NCBI GenBank assembly: GCA_024500155.1
Contig: CM044880.1
Coordinates: 6,448,001 to 6,512,000, forward strand
Direction: 5' to 3'
Length of the DNA: 64,000 bases
Origin: Chenopodium formosanum
Lineage: Eukaryota > Streptophyta > Magnoliopsida > Caryophyllales > Amaranthaceae
The first letter of the stretch is position 1. The number at the start of each line of letters is the position of its first letter. Under the pieces are notes generated by a model. The model searched no databases and had not been told where the DNA came from. It saw only the letters and a list, made by a program, of their open reading frames with translations. The position numbers were made by a program, and so were the translations under genes. Shown here in pieces: positions 36,717 to 48,791 of the stretch.

Positions 36717-38026
36717 AATTGACACGATCGGTGGGACAATTTTCGATCTTCAACTCCGATAGCTCTTCAAGTTTCAAAACTCGTAGTTTTAATGGGGGCA
36801 TGTCAAATTTGCTTTTAAATTCTACAAGAAAATTTTCTACATTGTAATATTTTTTCTAAAATTAAAGATTTAGGCAATAATTAATTTTTCCTAATGATGT
36901 GATTGTGTTATATTCTTTCTAATATTAAACATTTAGGCAATAATTAATTTTCTACAATTATGGTTATTTACATTGTAGTCAGCTTTTTGTTTTACCTCAT
37001 TAAAACTTTACTTAAAGAAGATTTTTCAAAAATAAGAAAAGAAAAAAAAAAATTAAGAACACAACGGGAGATAACACATGTCATTGCTTGTGTGTCTTAC
37101 ATTTTAGCCAACTTTTTTTTACCTCATTATTAAAAATTTACTACATATGTCATTGCTAGCTGGTGTGTCTAGAATTTTACTCAACTTTTTTTTTTACCTC
37201 ATCAAAATTTTATTTAATAAATTTTCCTTAAAAAAAAAAAAGAAAAAAAAAATTAAGATCACAACAAGAAATCTAACATGTATCCTTGCTAGTGTATCTT
37301 GTAATTTTAGGAGTTTTCTCCAATTTAGGAGTTGTTGATGATTGATTGATGTCTTAAATCTGTTAACCCTTTCAAACGACCTTTACGGTGGTCTATTCAT
37401 TAATATGTCTCTCATCATTGGATGTAAAGCATGCCAATGGACATATTGACAAATTAATTCTCTTAATATTTTTTTTTTTTCCTTTTTCCGTCACTACATC
37501 AACTAAATAAAAAATTTTCCGCTTTTGTCAAATAATAATATACTACGTATAAAAAAATTCCAACAAGTATGTCAAATTGTTGCAAATAATATGAAACAGA
37601 GATAGTAGAAGAGTTACAACACGAATCACACTTGCATATCTTTATGAATCCAAGGGATTACTATAATTCATAGTAGTCGATTGTTTTGTTACATCCTGGT
37701 TTGGAAGACATTTTTCCATATGTTATCATACTAAGCTAGTTAAAATTAAAAAATATTGTTACAGCTTTCGTTCAAGCCTCTCTTGACTGATTGTTCAATT
37801 CACTAACAACACGTTACACGAACTAGAGCCAGTCTAATAAGAGACAAGCAAATCTTAGAGGTACCATTATACCTTACTCCTTCTCAATACTTTAACCAAC
37901 TAAGATAGTTGACATTCACATGCCAAATTATGACTTAACCAGCGAAGTAGCACAAGATGTGTATGTGCGTGGAGCTTAGGATTGCCGGTTAACAGGTATA
38001 GTGCTAACTTGCTCTTGATGTACTGC
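36717..38026. other. intergenic, with local duplications
   Basis: No gene. The phrase ACATGTCATTGCT...GTGTGTCT...TTTTACCTCATTA recurs near 36985-37020, 37070-37130 and 37145-37205, suggesting small duplications. A2-B box-like and coding signals are absent. Confidence 0.4.
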
Positions 38027-38182
38027 ACAAGCTAAGAATGCTGGTGGCTTGATAATCCTTGCACAAGATTATGATGTTGAAGGGCTCGAAGTGGCCAAAT
38101 TATAATGGTGAAGGGATCAAAGAGAAACCATCTTTTGTGCTTCTATTGTCAATGTTGGTGATACTATTAAGCAACACATGTT
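38027..38182 (+). pseudogene. relic of a 2-oxoglutarate-dependent dioxygenase
   Basis: About 150 bases translate, with frame changes and stops, into recognisable core pieces of the dioxygenase fold: NAGGLIILAQDYDVEGLEV, NGEGIKEKPSF and IVNVGDTIK. This corresponds to the segment just after the first metal-binding His-x-Asp up to the NVGD motif. The expected Asp of the HxD is lost, stops follow the LEV strand, and nothing recognisable is left on either side. It is more like the flavonol/anthocyanidin-synthase type (AGGL...QD.VEGLEV) than the two intact dioxygenases here. Confidence 0.6.
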
Positions 38183-38510
38183 AACTATATAGTATATCCA
38201 CTTATATTACAAAGTATTATTAGATTATGAGAAGAAAATTTTAGAAATTCCAATCCCTCTAATTAACCCAAAAATTGGACTGTTCATTTAGCGGAGAGAA
38301 AAAAGTGTGAAATAATTTTGCATAAACATCTTATTATGATAAAATCAATATGAATTCTTTTCAAAGTACTAATTGAACATAGAGCTAGAGTTAGAGACAG
38401 AGATGAAATCATCATTCGGGTCTAAATAGTTTTATACTTGGATTTTATTTTATTTTATTTATTTTTTGAAGAAACTTGGAATTTTTTTTTAAGTTAGACT
38501 TGTTTTCTTA

Positions 38511-38642
38511 GGGTCTGTTCTCATACGTTGAAATTCAATTCAGTTCAGTTCAGTCTAGCTCCTAATTTCCTTTTCTTATAAAATATTCATTTCATTTCAG
38601 TTCAGCTCAGCTCAGCTGAGTTCAGTCAATGAGAACAAACCC
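38511..38642. mobile_element. PIF/Harbinger-like MITE, CAGTTCAG family copy 1
   Basis: The ends GGGTCTGTTCTCA and TGAGAACAAACCC are inverted, flanked by TTA (38508-38510, 38643-38645). The 132-base body is mostly TTCAGTTCAG and CAGCTCAGCTGAG words. No ORF. Confidence 0.7.
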
Positions 38643-40047
38643 TTAAATCTTATCTTTTATTAATAAAATTCTTTTTCTTCATATCAAAAAAAATAAAAAA
38701 AAAATCTTGTATTCATATGAGATGGTTTTACCATAACTTATCTGAAATGAGGTTAACAATTAAATGTTTTCAGGGGCTAATGACATTTAGTGTCCTATAA
38801 CAAGTTATTGTGAGATTGTATCATCCAAGACGTGCTCTTTGTTATAAAGTACTACACCATAGGAAGAATTTTTTCATCTAAGACGACTTGATTTATCTTG
38901 AATGCGATAAGACATATGTATCTTAATACATCACTGTACTTGGTAAGAAAATATCAACATCAACTAGGTCAAAGAACATGTACATAAACACAAGAGATAA
39001 TGCATGGTGTTTGAAAGAGAGAATTCAAGATGTTAAACAAACTTCCAATTTAAAGATATATAGATAGATAGCGAGACATTCATTCGAATCTCTCTCTCTC
39101 TCTCTCAGACTCTCACTACAAGATAAGCAATCATATTATCGAGGAACATATACCCTGAATTCATGAGTTCAACAAATGGCAGTAAAAATTACAGCTATAT
39201 TACATTAAGTTATGAATCTATTGAATGGAATAATGTAAAGGAATTTTTCATTCAAATTGGAGGATTATTCTTTCTTACATGTGATAAATGTAAATTTATA
39301 CCATAAGATATAACGTAAATTTATTCCATGGGATAATTTGAACTTTGCATTACATTTTACATAACATAGGAGCTTGTGCGGTGTCAATCAACAAGCCTTC
39401 AGATCACGAGAAGGTGGAGAAGCGTTTTTTACTCTGCAACAAGCTAACACACCACCAAAACACCGACCGAGTAATCCCTGAATAATCCCGGCCACATATA
39501 TAAATTTATGTATCACTATCACGTGGATAAAATAAACTCATCACATTGAGTGGATTCAAGAGTTTACTCATGACTCTAAAAGAAATTAAATTTCTCTTTC
39601 GAATACCCTTTATTTGGTCAAGAATTGAAACACCAAAAAAAGTCCATAAATATCGCCAAAATATTCCATAGTGAGTGTAACCTTTCCTAGGAATCTATCA
39701 TCATTTTGTACCACAACATAGAGCAGCCGGAGAACTAATATTTGTCTTGCAAATTGAAAGCATCAATGCATTACAGCATACTAACATAATATGTTCGATT
39801 AGTATAACTTTATTAATATAGATATTTAGAAGTGCTTTTTTACTATTTAAGTTCATGAATCATAGCTTCATGCCATGAACAAAACAGGAATAGTTTATCC
39901 CATGAATGATTCATGAAAACTGGAGCCCGGTTATAAATTTATACAACATCTAACAGTGATTTTTCCCAATAACTTGTAAAATAAGGTTTTATTCTCTTCA
40001 TGTAAAAATGTCCATACTAGTATTCAGTAAAAATTAGTTAAGTTTAG
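38643..40047. other. intergenic
   Basis: AT-rich DNA with a TC microsatellite at about 39091-39107. No gene, repeat borders or ORFs that can be supported. Confidence 0.4.
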
Positions 40048-40057
40048 TAAATATAAT

Positions 40058-41109
40058 GAAAATTTGCCAAGAATAATACCACCTTTCACCGGTCTTCCAA
40101 TAATGGAACCACCTTTAGATTATCTCAAAATAACACGACCTTTGACACACATCTTCTATAAATAGAACGTGACCTGTTGGTAACCTGTTTAATAGGTTAC
40201 TTGTGACACGTGTCACAATGTGATTAGTCTATTTTTTTTTTTTTTTTTATCAATTTTCATTTTTTTTAAAAAGCCCCCTAATCGGAAACCACCGGCGTGG
40301 GGCCCCTCTCTTCCCCCGTCTCGTCCTCAATCGCGTTTTTTGGCCCCCCTCCCCGTCCTCGATTCCGGTCTCCCTACACTGTCCCCGATTTCGGTCCCCC
40401 TTCCCTACCCCGTCCCCGATTCTGAACCCCCTCCCTTCCCTACCCAGATTTCGACACCCCCTCCCCTTCACGCAAGCTTTCTCTTTCTTTTTCAGTTGGT
40501 AGGGGATAGGGTTTTGATCTCTCTCTTTTCCGGCGGGTGGGGGAAAAGTTTTTGATCTCTCTCAATTTTCCAGCAAGTGAGGGAAATGGTTTTGGAGGCG
40601 ATTTCAAGGGCAGAGCGGTGGTTTTGAAGCGTTTTCAAGGGCAGGTCGGTGATTTTGAGGTGGTTTTAAGGACGAAGCGGTGGCTTTGAGGCGGTTTCGA
40701 GGGCGTGGGTGGGGATACGTGGCTGTTCGAGTGTGGGGGTGGAAGGGAGGGCAGTTTTGAGGGTGAGGCTGTGGAGGGGGCCGGGGTTGTTCTCGGTGAA
40801 TGGTAGGCTGACAGGGGAGGGTTTGAACGGGGAGGCCGGGGGAGGGGGAAGGGGAAGTGGAGGTGGGGGGCTGCTGAACAGGAAGATGGTTTTTTTTTTT
40901 TTTAATTTAAATTTTAGGTTTTTTTATTAAAAAAAAATAACAAATTACAACGCGACACGTGTCCAATGTAACCTATAAAACAGGTTACCGATTTTTTGTT
41001 CTATTTATAGAAGATGTATGTCAAAGGTCGTGTTATTTTGAGATAATCCAAGGGTGGTTCTATTATTGGAAGATCGGTGAAAGGTGGTATTATTCATGGC
41101 AAATTTTCC
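40058..41109. mobile_element. non-autonomous MULE with GC-rich payload
   Basis: Long terminal inverted repeats run from GAAAATTTGCCAAGAATAAT inward through AATAACACGACCTTTGACA and TCTATAAATAGAAC, mirrored at the right end (GGCAAATTTTCC). They are flanked by the direct repeat TAAATATAAT (40048-40057, 41110-41119). The inner arms share GACACGTGTC and GTAACCTGTTT... motifs. The centre (about 40270-40900) is unusually GC-rich, C-rich on the left and G-rich on the right. It might be captured genic DNA (Pack-MULE style), but no gene fragment was recognised. Confidence 0.85.
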
Positions 41110-41430
41110 TAAATATAATCATAGTTCTTAACAAAATTAACTAGTTATTAGCCCGAACAATGCCTCAGTACATCGTATTTTATAATTGTTTGATCAAAAA
41201 TAATAAAAACGGTTAATGGATAGATTATGATAAAAGTGAGTGATAAAATTATAATCTTTTATTAATATATATATTTGAAATATGCATGTCAAATTTAAAT
41301 ATGGAGGTTATACATATGAATAGTTTTTCATGAAAAATAAATATTATTATAGAGAATTAAAGGTATAGAGTAATTTTAATTAACTACACATCACTACAGT
41401 ATTCAATGCAGTGAGGAAAAAAAAATGATA

Positions 41431-41750
41431 ATCCCTCCGTGTTTTTTAAAGTGTCACATTTTCTATTTTCGATCGTGTTTATTTAAGCGTTACACTTCCT
41501 TTTTTGGCAAAAAGCTACATTAAAATATTATCTCTCTCCTCTCACGATCCCCACCCAAACTCAATACTATTTTTTTATTATGTCTTTCCTCTCACATTTA
41601 TTACTTTTCAATAAACTATTAACCCCACTATCTTTCTCCTACATTTAATACTCCAACTACCTCACTTACCTCTTATTTTATTTAAGTCAATTAAATTGCC
41701 TAAAACTATGTGCCGGTCAAAGTGTAACACTTAAAAAAAATGGAGGGAGT
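41431..41750. mobile_element. Stowaway-like MITE (degenerate)
   Basis: The left end ATCCCTCCGTGTTTTTTAAA and right end TTAAAAAAAATGGAGGGAGT form an imperfect inverted repeat of the CTCCCTCCGT type. The homology continues inward (AGTGTCACATTTT / CAAAGTGTAACACTT). The flanking TA is no longer clear. Confidence 0.65.
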
Positions 41751-41975
41751 GCACATATGATGATACATGACACACATGTGGCACTAAATAATAATCAAGG
41801 GTGACACATGGCATTAGCAGGTTGTTCCTATGAATTTTAATAATAATATAGATAAGTTGAGTTTAATAAAAAAAAAATGTGTTTTTTTTTTTTTTTGAGA
41901 GGGAAAAGTTGAGTTCAATAAAAATAACTTTTTCAAATAAAAGCAAACCCTGTGGGCTCCACAATGATGATAACT

Positions 41976-42532
41976 AGGGGTGAACAAAAAAAAAAAAAAA
42001 AAAAAAACAAGGTACCTAGAACTGGAGCCGAAACTTGTACAAGAGGTTAAGTTCCAGTTCCGAGTAGTAAAATGAAAAACATGTACCAATAGTTTTTGGT
42101 TCATTTTTAGAATCGGAACCTATATGGTACTATATTATTAGATACACTTAAGTTTAAATTATACACTAATTCTAACCAAATTTTAAAATGATAAGTATCA
42201 AAATAATAATTGAAATTTATAATTATATGTATTACATTTGCTAAACAACTACTATTAATTTGTTTCATTTGCGAGTTGTAATTATTACATAGTATAAAGT
42301 ATAAATTTAGTGACCATCCACTTTTTTTACAAGCAAAAAGTTATAAAGTATATTAAAATACATGGTACCCCTGAATTAGAACCTGCAGGTTCTGGTTTTG
42401 GTTCCCAACTTACAAAAACCTGTTCAACAGGTTTTGGTTCTAATTTCCATTTTGAGGAACCTGTTGACTGTTGTAACCTCTTCCGATTTCGGTTCCATGA
42501 ATTTTAACATGGTACCCTGTTATGCTCACCCT
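41976..42532. mobile_element. hAT-type MITE with 8-bp target duplication
   Basis: Starts AGGGGTGAACA and ends TGCTCACCCT, flanked by the perfect 8-base repeat TGATAACT (41968-41975, 42533-42540). GGTACC/AGAACC-type words recur inside both arms. No coding capacity. Confidence 0.85.
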
Positions 42533-42720
42533 TGATAACTAGATGATTGTATATTTTATTTACCAAAATGTCAATAAGCCTGAACATCCTTGTAGATTAG
42601 CATACTAGAGGAATATGGTACATTCCTTAAACCTAATTTTGACAACCTACCAGGCTAACATATATGTTTAGTAGAAGTATTTATTTTCCAAAATATTATT
42701 CAGTAAAATTCTATTACTAC

Positions 42721-42838
42721 GGGTCTGTTTTGATTTACTGAGTTGAGCTGAACTGAACTAAATTGAAATAAATATTTAATGAGAAAAGGAAATCAGGAAC
42801 TGAAAAGAAACTGAAATTAAGCTGAAGAGAACATGCCC
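42721..42838. mobile_element. Harbinger-like MITE, CAGTTCAG family copy 2
   Basis: Begins GGGTCTGTTTTGA and ends AGAGAACATGCCC, flanked by TAC on both sides (42718-42720, 42839-42841). It carries the same GAGCTGAACTGAACT words as the copy at 38511. Confidence 0.6.
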
Positions 42839-43040
42839 TACGTATATAATTTTTATTCGCTTACGTGCTACTCGAAAATCAATAGCATTTTCGAAAAAAC
42901 ATAAACTTTCAGCTTTTGCTTTACACATATTAAGCATAAATACCATGTCACTTGACCAACGTTGTAGCCAAATTACCATGGCAATTATCTTCACACATAT
43001 GTCCAGGATATAGATGCTTTAAATAGAGAACATCTAGCAG

Positions 43041-43046
43041 TATAAA
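43041..43046 (+). promoter_or_regulatory. TATA box of dioxygenase gene 1
   Basis: TATAAA about 70 bases upstream of the ATG at 43113, a normal spacing for a short leader. Confidence 0.5.
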
Positions 43047-43112
43047 ACTCTATAAAGCATTAACCAACAATTTCATACTCAACCCTCAATTTTATTCAGC
43101 TCATCCCATAAA

Positions 43113-44355
43113 ATGTTAGAAATTGATCCTGCATTCATCCAACCCATTGAACATAGGCCTAAACCCTTTACAATTGAAGCTGAAGGAATCCCTATCATTG
43201 ATCTTTCTCCAATCACCTCAAACAATCACTACGAAAATGATCGTGGTGATATTAACGACATTGGAGTTCTTATAGCTGAGATAGGCAATGCCTGTGAGAA
43301 ATGGGGATTCTTCCAAGTGATCAACCATGGTGTGCCACTAGAGAAGCTTGAGAGACTTGAGGTCACGGGTAGGAAATTCTTCACCTTACCCCAAGAGGAA
43401 AAGAGGAAGGTGGGTCGAGATGAGGCCAACCCAATCGGATACTATGATTCCGAGCATACCAGAAATGTTAAAGACTGGAAACAAGTTTTCGATTTTACTG
43501 TTAAGGACCCCTCTTTTATTCCAGTTGATCCTGATGATCTTAAACCCAAGGAGCTGATTAACTGCTGGCCACAATCTCCTCCTGAGTTCAAGGAGGATGC
43601 CCAAGGGTATGCAAGGGAATTGGAAAAACTTGCGTTTAAGCTGCTGGAGCTGATAGCCTTGAGCTTAGGCCTTGCAGCAGATAGGCTGAACGGCTATTTC
43701 AATGATCATGCAAGCTTTGTGCGACTTAATTACTATCCGTCCTGCCCTTCTCCTCAACTGGTTCTTGGCCTTAATCAACACAAAGATGCAGGTGCCTTGA
43801 CAATTCTGGCACAAGATGATGTTGGTGGTTTACAAGTCCGACGGAAATCAGATGGTGAATGGGTCAGTGTTAGACCCAACCCTGGTGCTTTTATCATTAA
43901 TGTGGGTGACATTGTCCAGGTAAGCATTACCCCACTTTCGGGATGTATGGGGCATTGGGGCTGTGATATAAACTTGGGCTTCTCTAATTTACAGCTAAAA
44001 TTCAGAAGTTGGTGACAAGTTCTTCTAACATTGTATATAACGGCTAATTAGAGCACTATTTTTCTTAATTTTGTGTGTGTCTGTGTTGCAGGTTTGGAGC
44101 AATGATAAATATGAGAGTGTGGAGCATAGGGTGATGGTAAACTCAGAGAAGGAGAGGCTATCTATCCCATTCTTCTTCTACCCAGCACACTACATCATGG
44201 TCAAGCCTTTGGAAGAGACAATTGACAACGAAAATCCCCCCAAATATAATGAATATAATTGGGGAGTTTATTTCGCAACCAAAAGGAAAAGTAATTTTAA
44301 GAAGCTCCAAGTTGAGAACATCCAGGTCGCTCACTTCAAAATAGTCTCACAGTGA
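43113..44355 (+). CDS. 2-oxoglutarate/Fe(II)-dependent dioxygenase 1
   Basis: Two exons (43113-43919, 44092-44355) encode 356 residues. The N-terminal DIOX_N domain holds GIPIIDLSP and KWGFFQVINHGVP. The catalytic 2OG-FeII_Oxy domain has the metal triad His223, Asp225 (HKDAG) and His281 (VEHRV), and the 2-oxoglutarate-binding Arg291-x-Ser293 (RLS). All are intact, so it should be an active soluble oxygenase. The closest recognised type is the Arabidopsis At3g19000/At3g19010 group, whose substrates I cannot state. Protein length is normal. Compared with the paralogue at 57897 it lacks the intron between DFR and ACEEY: the reading runs straight through PEFKEDAQGYARELEK. The intron after NVGDIVQ is kept at the identical position. 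Confidence 0.92.
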
Positions 44356-45120
44356 TTATTAAATCTGGATGGAAGTAGTATTACAGTTTACAGTAAATCA
44401 TACCAAAAAAAAAATCTGTAAAATCAGGTAGAATTATCCTCTAGCCTTCGAGATATCTAATACTGTATTAGAGCATAATGTAGTCAGCTAATAGCTGATA
44501 AAGTGTTTAAGAATCATTTTGAGTTGTACTTTAGAATATGTATTCTATCTATATGTTAGGGTCAAGTGACCCTTTTAACTATCTCTTTACTTACCTCTCT
44601 ATTCTGGCTTAGGGCCATGGATGAAAGTACCTATCATATCAAAGACAAAGTTTGATGGAAGACGATCTTACAAGAACATTGCAAGACAAAGTGACTCCTC
44701 CTGTTTAAGGGGCAGATCATTACATTTTGGAGGGTTTAAATTAGAAGTTTCATGATAAAAGTCCTCTACTTTCAATTAAAGTTGCTAATACCTACATCCA
44801 AAATCAGTTGTCACGTGCTTGAGTAGACTTTATAATTTAGCAATCATATAGTACTGAATCGGATTCAGTAAAGTAGGTAGAAACATAACCTACATTTTTT
44901 TAGACCATAAACATAACCTACATGAGGTAGAGTAGGATGTTCAATAATATTTTTTCAAGAACATGACATTATAAATTTATAATCAGGAGGCTAGCTATCT
45001 TGGAAATGAGATTTTCACTGTGCTAAAGGAAACAATGTAAAAGATACATGTTTATCATACTTTGACACAAAAAATAAATTTAGCGTGATCAAGATAGCAA
45101 GTTACCATAGAATGTTGCTT
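44356..45120. other. 3' regions of two converging genes
   Basis: 3' UTR of dioxygenase 1 followed by AT-rich spacer and the 3' UTR of the minus-strand small membrane protein gene. No other feature seen. Confidence 0.45.
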
Positions 45121-46579
45121 TCATTCTGGTAATGACTCTGCCGATGCATCAGTGGCGGAATTTTGTGCTTCCAACAATTGCATTTGGCGCTCTGCATGTT
45201 CTCTTTCACAAGCACTAATCCCCATTATAATGTCCAACATGGTGCCTGTCGTTCCAAAGAATACCAGTGGTGCAAGAGATTTCTTCTTTATTCCAACAGG
45301 AATAGCTACCAAAGCACCCAATACCGAAAAAACCCATGTTCCTAAGGCACTGCAAGGAAAACCTAACTAATGAATATTGCATTTGAACAGCTGACTTACA
45401 TAATCAAGATGCAAATAGTAGGAACAACAAACACCACAGCTAAATATGTGAGGCAAGTCTTTCCAAACGTCAAAGCCAAAATTAAGGTTGTTTTACTTTA
45501 AAGCTATTTATCTAAGAGGTCAGAGTAGCAAAAAGATCCTATGACATTACAAGCTGGAAATAGTTGTTTTACTTAACTAGATTATCCTCCCACAAACACA
45601 TGAACAAATGTGCAAATTGGTATGTGGTACATGGTAGATGCCTAAATGTCACAGACGTATACTTTTAAATTAGTTCAACAAAACTTAGTAAATTGTTTTC
45701 CTGTACTAAAGCGTACTAGCTTACACAATCCTAACAGTTTCATAATTCTATTTTGCTGCTATACAATATGAAAGCAGTCTGTACTCAGTATATAATATAT
45801 TACAGGTAAGATTCTCAAAACCATGTCTTTGATACTTCTAGTCTCAACATTTGCACAGACAGCTATTTCCCCATTAACATCACCCACAAATTGAAATCTT
45901 AATTCAAATAGACTTGGTGCAACCAGGAAGCTACAAGAAAAGGCGATGTTGATCACAAGGAGTTGCACAACGTACTGTCTATGTTACCCAGATTTGGGTT
46001 TTGGTGTTAGGCCCTATAACGTGAGGCTAATTCAGAGATTCACAACAGATTTCCATGTTTTTTGGACCAAAATTAAGCGTCGTGTATCCAAACCCAAGTT
46101 CAATAGTCAAAAAATCGACATGGGTTCGTGAATCGTGAGTTATCCAATATCAAATAATCTGATTCAAGGTAAGCTTACCACTGACATAAATTATTAAATT
46201 GAAGCACTTGTATTAACATAATGCAATTAAAGACCAGAAATTTCTTCTCTTTCCTTTCATTTTTGTTTTTCTTTTTGTGGGAGGGGGAATAATAGATGAT
46301 TACCATAGAAAAATAATATAATTGTCAATTAAGCATGACAAAATTGAATCAATGATCAATAAATTAGCTCACAATTAGCAGAAAAATGCTTAAAAATTAG
46401 CAATTTGATCAATTAGGGGAAAAAAAAAACCCATGAAATTAAGGCAGCAGAACCCCAGAAAAACAATGTCAAATTCCAACACATTACATTTGAGTAGAAA
46501 ATTCAAGGGGTTGAAGGAAAGAGACAAACTTTGAAACAGAGCATTCCTCAAGATGCTTAACTTCTTCTTTTCCAGCCAT
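45121..46579 (-). CDS. small two-helix membrane protein, conserved in plants, function unknown
   Basis: Two exons (46579-46530, 45349-45121) join through a GTTTGT donor to 92 residues. The short soluble N-terminus MAGKEEVKHLEECSVSN precedes a hydrophobic helix (ALGTWVFSVLGALVAIPVGI), a basic turn (KKKSLAP) and a second helix (LVFFGTTGTMLDIIMGI). A charged tail follows (ACEREHAERQMQLLEAQ). I recognise the sequence as a widely conserved short plant protein but know no function. A 5' UTR intron is likely (donor GTAAGT near 46727, acceptor TTTTTAG near 46623). Organelle or ER membrane location is possible, and the sequence does not settle it. Intron 1 is about 1.2 kb. Confidence 0.8.
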
Positions 46580-46947
46580 TTTGATCTATTTTGCACCGAT
46601 ATATGAATTGTCTGTTCAATACTAAAAATTAATTGATCAGTGAAATCGGTAAAATGCCCACATTGTAAATGAATAACAGAATTACAAGCATTTAACAGAT
46701 GAGGAGAGAGAAGAGGGGAGAACTTACTGATGATGAACCGAAATTAGCAGGGTTAGGGTTCTTTCTGGGAAAGGCAACAATGAGAGGGATTGAGGGAAGA
46801 CGAGAAAGAAAAGAGAACCCGAGTAAGGGTGACCAATTGTACAAGAATTGAGTCAACTTGTGAGATTGGGTTTGGTTTTGGATCGGGTTCAGGTCAACTC
46901 GATTTATGTAAATTGTTGTGAATAATCCAAATTAAAGTGTATTGTTA

Positions 46948-47238
46948 GGCCCTGTTTTATTCATCTTAAAAAATAATATTAAGTAAAAATAGTTTCAATT
47001 CAGTAAAAATAAGTTCACTTCAGTAAAATTAAATTCAGTTCAATAAAAATAAATTCAGTTCAATTCAGTAAAATTCAGTTTTCTTAAAGAAGAATTATAA
47101 TAGAAAATCAGTAAAAATAATTTCAGTTCAGCAAAAATAATTTCAGTTCATTAAAATTAATTTAAGTTCAGTAAAAATAATTTAAGTTCAGCAAAAATAA
47201 TTTCAATTCAGTAAAATTAATGTGAAGAAAACAGGGCC
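46948..47238. mobile_element. Harbinger-like MITE, CAGTTCAG family copy 3 (expanded)
   Basis: The ends GGCCCTGTTTTATTC and GAAAACAGGGCC are inverted and flanked by TTA (46945-46947, 47239-47241). The core is an array of about ten CAGTAAAAATAATTTCAGTT-like units, making it more than twice the length of the other copies. Confidence 0.72.
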
Positions 47239-47826
47239 TTAATCTTGTAAATCGATATCAACAACAAGTCATACCAGGTAGTACTTGGTTTTGTGGAAAA
47301 GATTATCATCTTACAATCATAAGGTTGTGGGATTAATTCCTACAAGCCGTGAGACACACGCAAATTGCGTGTGCAACATAAGAAATTAATATGCATGGCT
47401 CGATTCTCTTTTTTTTTTTTTCCCCTAAAATATTATCTACGTTATTCTAATAAAAAAAAAATAGTGGGTTTATAAATTGATGAAATCATAGAGGTTAAAA
47501 GGTAAGATATGAGTACATTATAATGTTCATGCAAAATATGATTTCCCTAAAAAAAAATTTAAAATTAAATAAATTAAAGGGTGGTAGTTTTTATTTTTTT
47601 TTTAAAAAAAAAAAAAATGGTAGTTATATTTTTAAAATTATGGTAGTTTTCTTTTGAAAATTATAAAAGATGAAAGAGGTATTTTGGGAAAGTGAAATTT
47701 ATCACCCAAAAACCCCTTTCACTTTATATATTATTACTATAGATTAGAGCCAACTTGAAAGTGGAGATTCTCTTATCTCCCCCTCCCCCCCCCCCCCCCA
47801 CTCCTAATACATGAAGAAGTTTAATA

Positions 47827-48533
47827 CTCCCTTCGTTTTTAAATACTTGCTCCACTTTTCATTTGCGGTCGTTTTTAAATACTTGCTCCATTTTCTTTTT
47901 TAGAAAGCTCTTAGAGCATCCCCATCAATGAGCATTTTTTTGCTCATGAACAAAAATGGTGAGCAAAAATAGTAGAAGATGTTCCCCATCAATGAGCATA
48001 TTGAAAAATGCTCATGAGCAAAATGAAAATTGCTCATAGGATGAGCATTTTTTAAGATGAATAGTAATCATGTGGGGTCCACAATACAAGTAAAAAAAAG
48101 AATTAAAAATAATATAGTAGAGAGAAATATAAAAGGGTATTAGTAAAAGTAAGAGAGAAAATGTACTAGAGAGAGAATGGGGAAGAATTTTTTTTTTGAT
48201 CATTGGTGGGATAAAAATATAATCACAAAAATGCTCATGGGTTGAAAGAGAGAGAAAGTGGGTGGAGAGAGAAAGTGGGTGGAGAGAGAATGAGGAAACC
48301 AATTTTTGCTCATTGGTGGGAATGCTCTTACAACATTTAATTAATTTCTTCCACCTAATGGACCCAACATGTATTCTCTCTCCTCTAATTCTTTCCCCTA
48401 CTTTTACCTTTTACGGAGTACATTTTTTCATTCTTCCACCTACCCTAATACCTCCATATTTTATTATTTTCTCCAATTTCTCCTAAAATTTCGTGCATAG
48501 AGAAATGGAGCTAGTATTTAAAAACGGAGGGAG
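47827..48533. mobile_element. Stowaway MITE (host of a nested MITE)
   Basis: CTCCCTTCGTTTTTAAATAC at the left and GTATTTAAAAACGGAGGGAG at the right are inverted, with TA on both sides (47825-47826, 48534-48535). The real element is short; 414 bases of it are the insertion at 47914-48327. Confidence 0.82.
47914..48327. mobile_element. PIF/Harbinger (Tourist-like) MITE nested in the Stowaway
   Basis: GAGCATCCCCATCAATGAGC at the left and GCTCATTGGTGGGAATGCTC at the right form the terminal inverted repeat, flanked by TTA (47911-47913, 48328-48330). The body is rich in TGCTCAT words and GA runs. No ORF. Confidence 0.82.
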
Positions 48534-48659
48534 TAAGACATTAAAAGTCCAAGTACATAATCAGGTAAAATTTTATTAAAGCCTTTAAAATTGTTCAAGT
48601 ATATTTTCTATGCATCGCCCAACGTTATCTATATTTATATTAATTATTAATTAAAATTA

Positions 48660-48791
48660 GGACATATTCTCATTGATTGAAATGAGCTTAACTGATTAGA
48701 GCTGAATTGAACTGAATATAAGAGAAGGAAATTAGGAGCTGAACTGAATTGATTTGAACTGAACTGAAAATAATCGTATGAGAACAAGTCT
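48660..48791. mobile_element. Harbinger-like MITE, CAGTTCAG family copy 4 (degenerate)
   Basis: TTA-flanked (48657-48659, 48792-48794), with worn ends GGACATATTCTCATTG and TATGAGAACAAGTCT. The interior has the same GAACTGAATTGA words as the copy at 38511. Confidence 0.55.

Noticed and set aside
40220..40930. ORFs of 73-111 codons in GC-rich DNA
   Set aside because: Lie inside the MULE at 40058-41109; composition bias explains them and no family is recognised.
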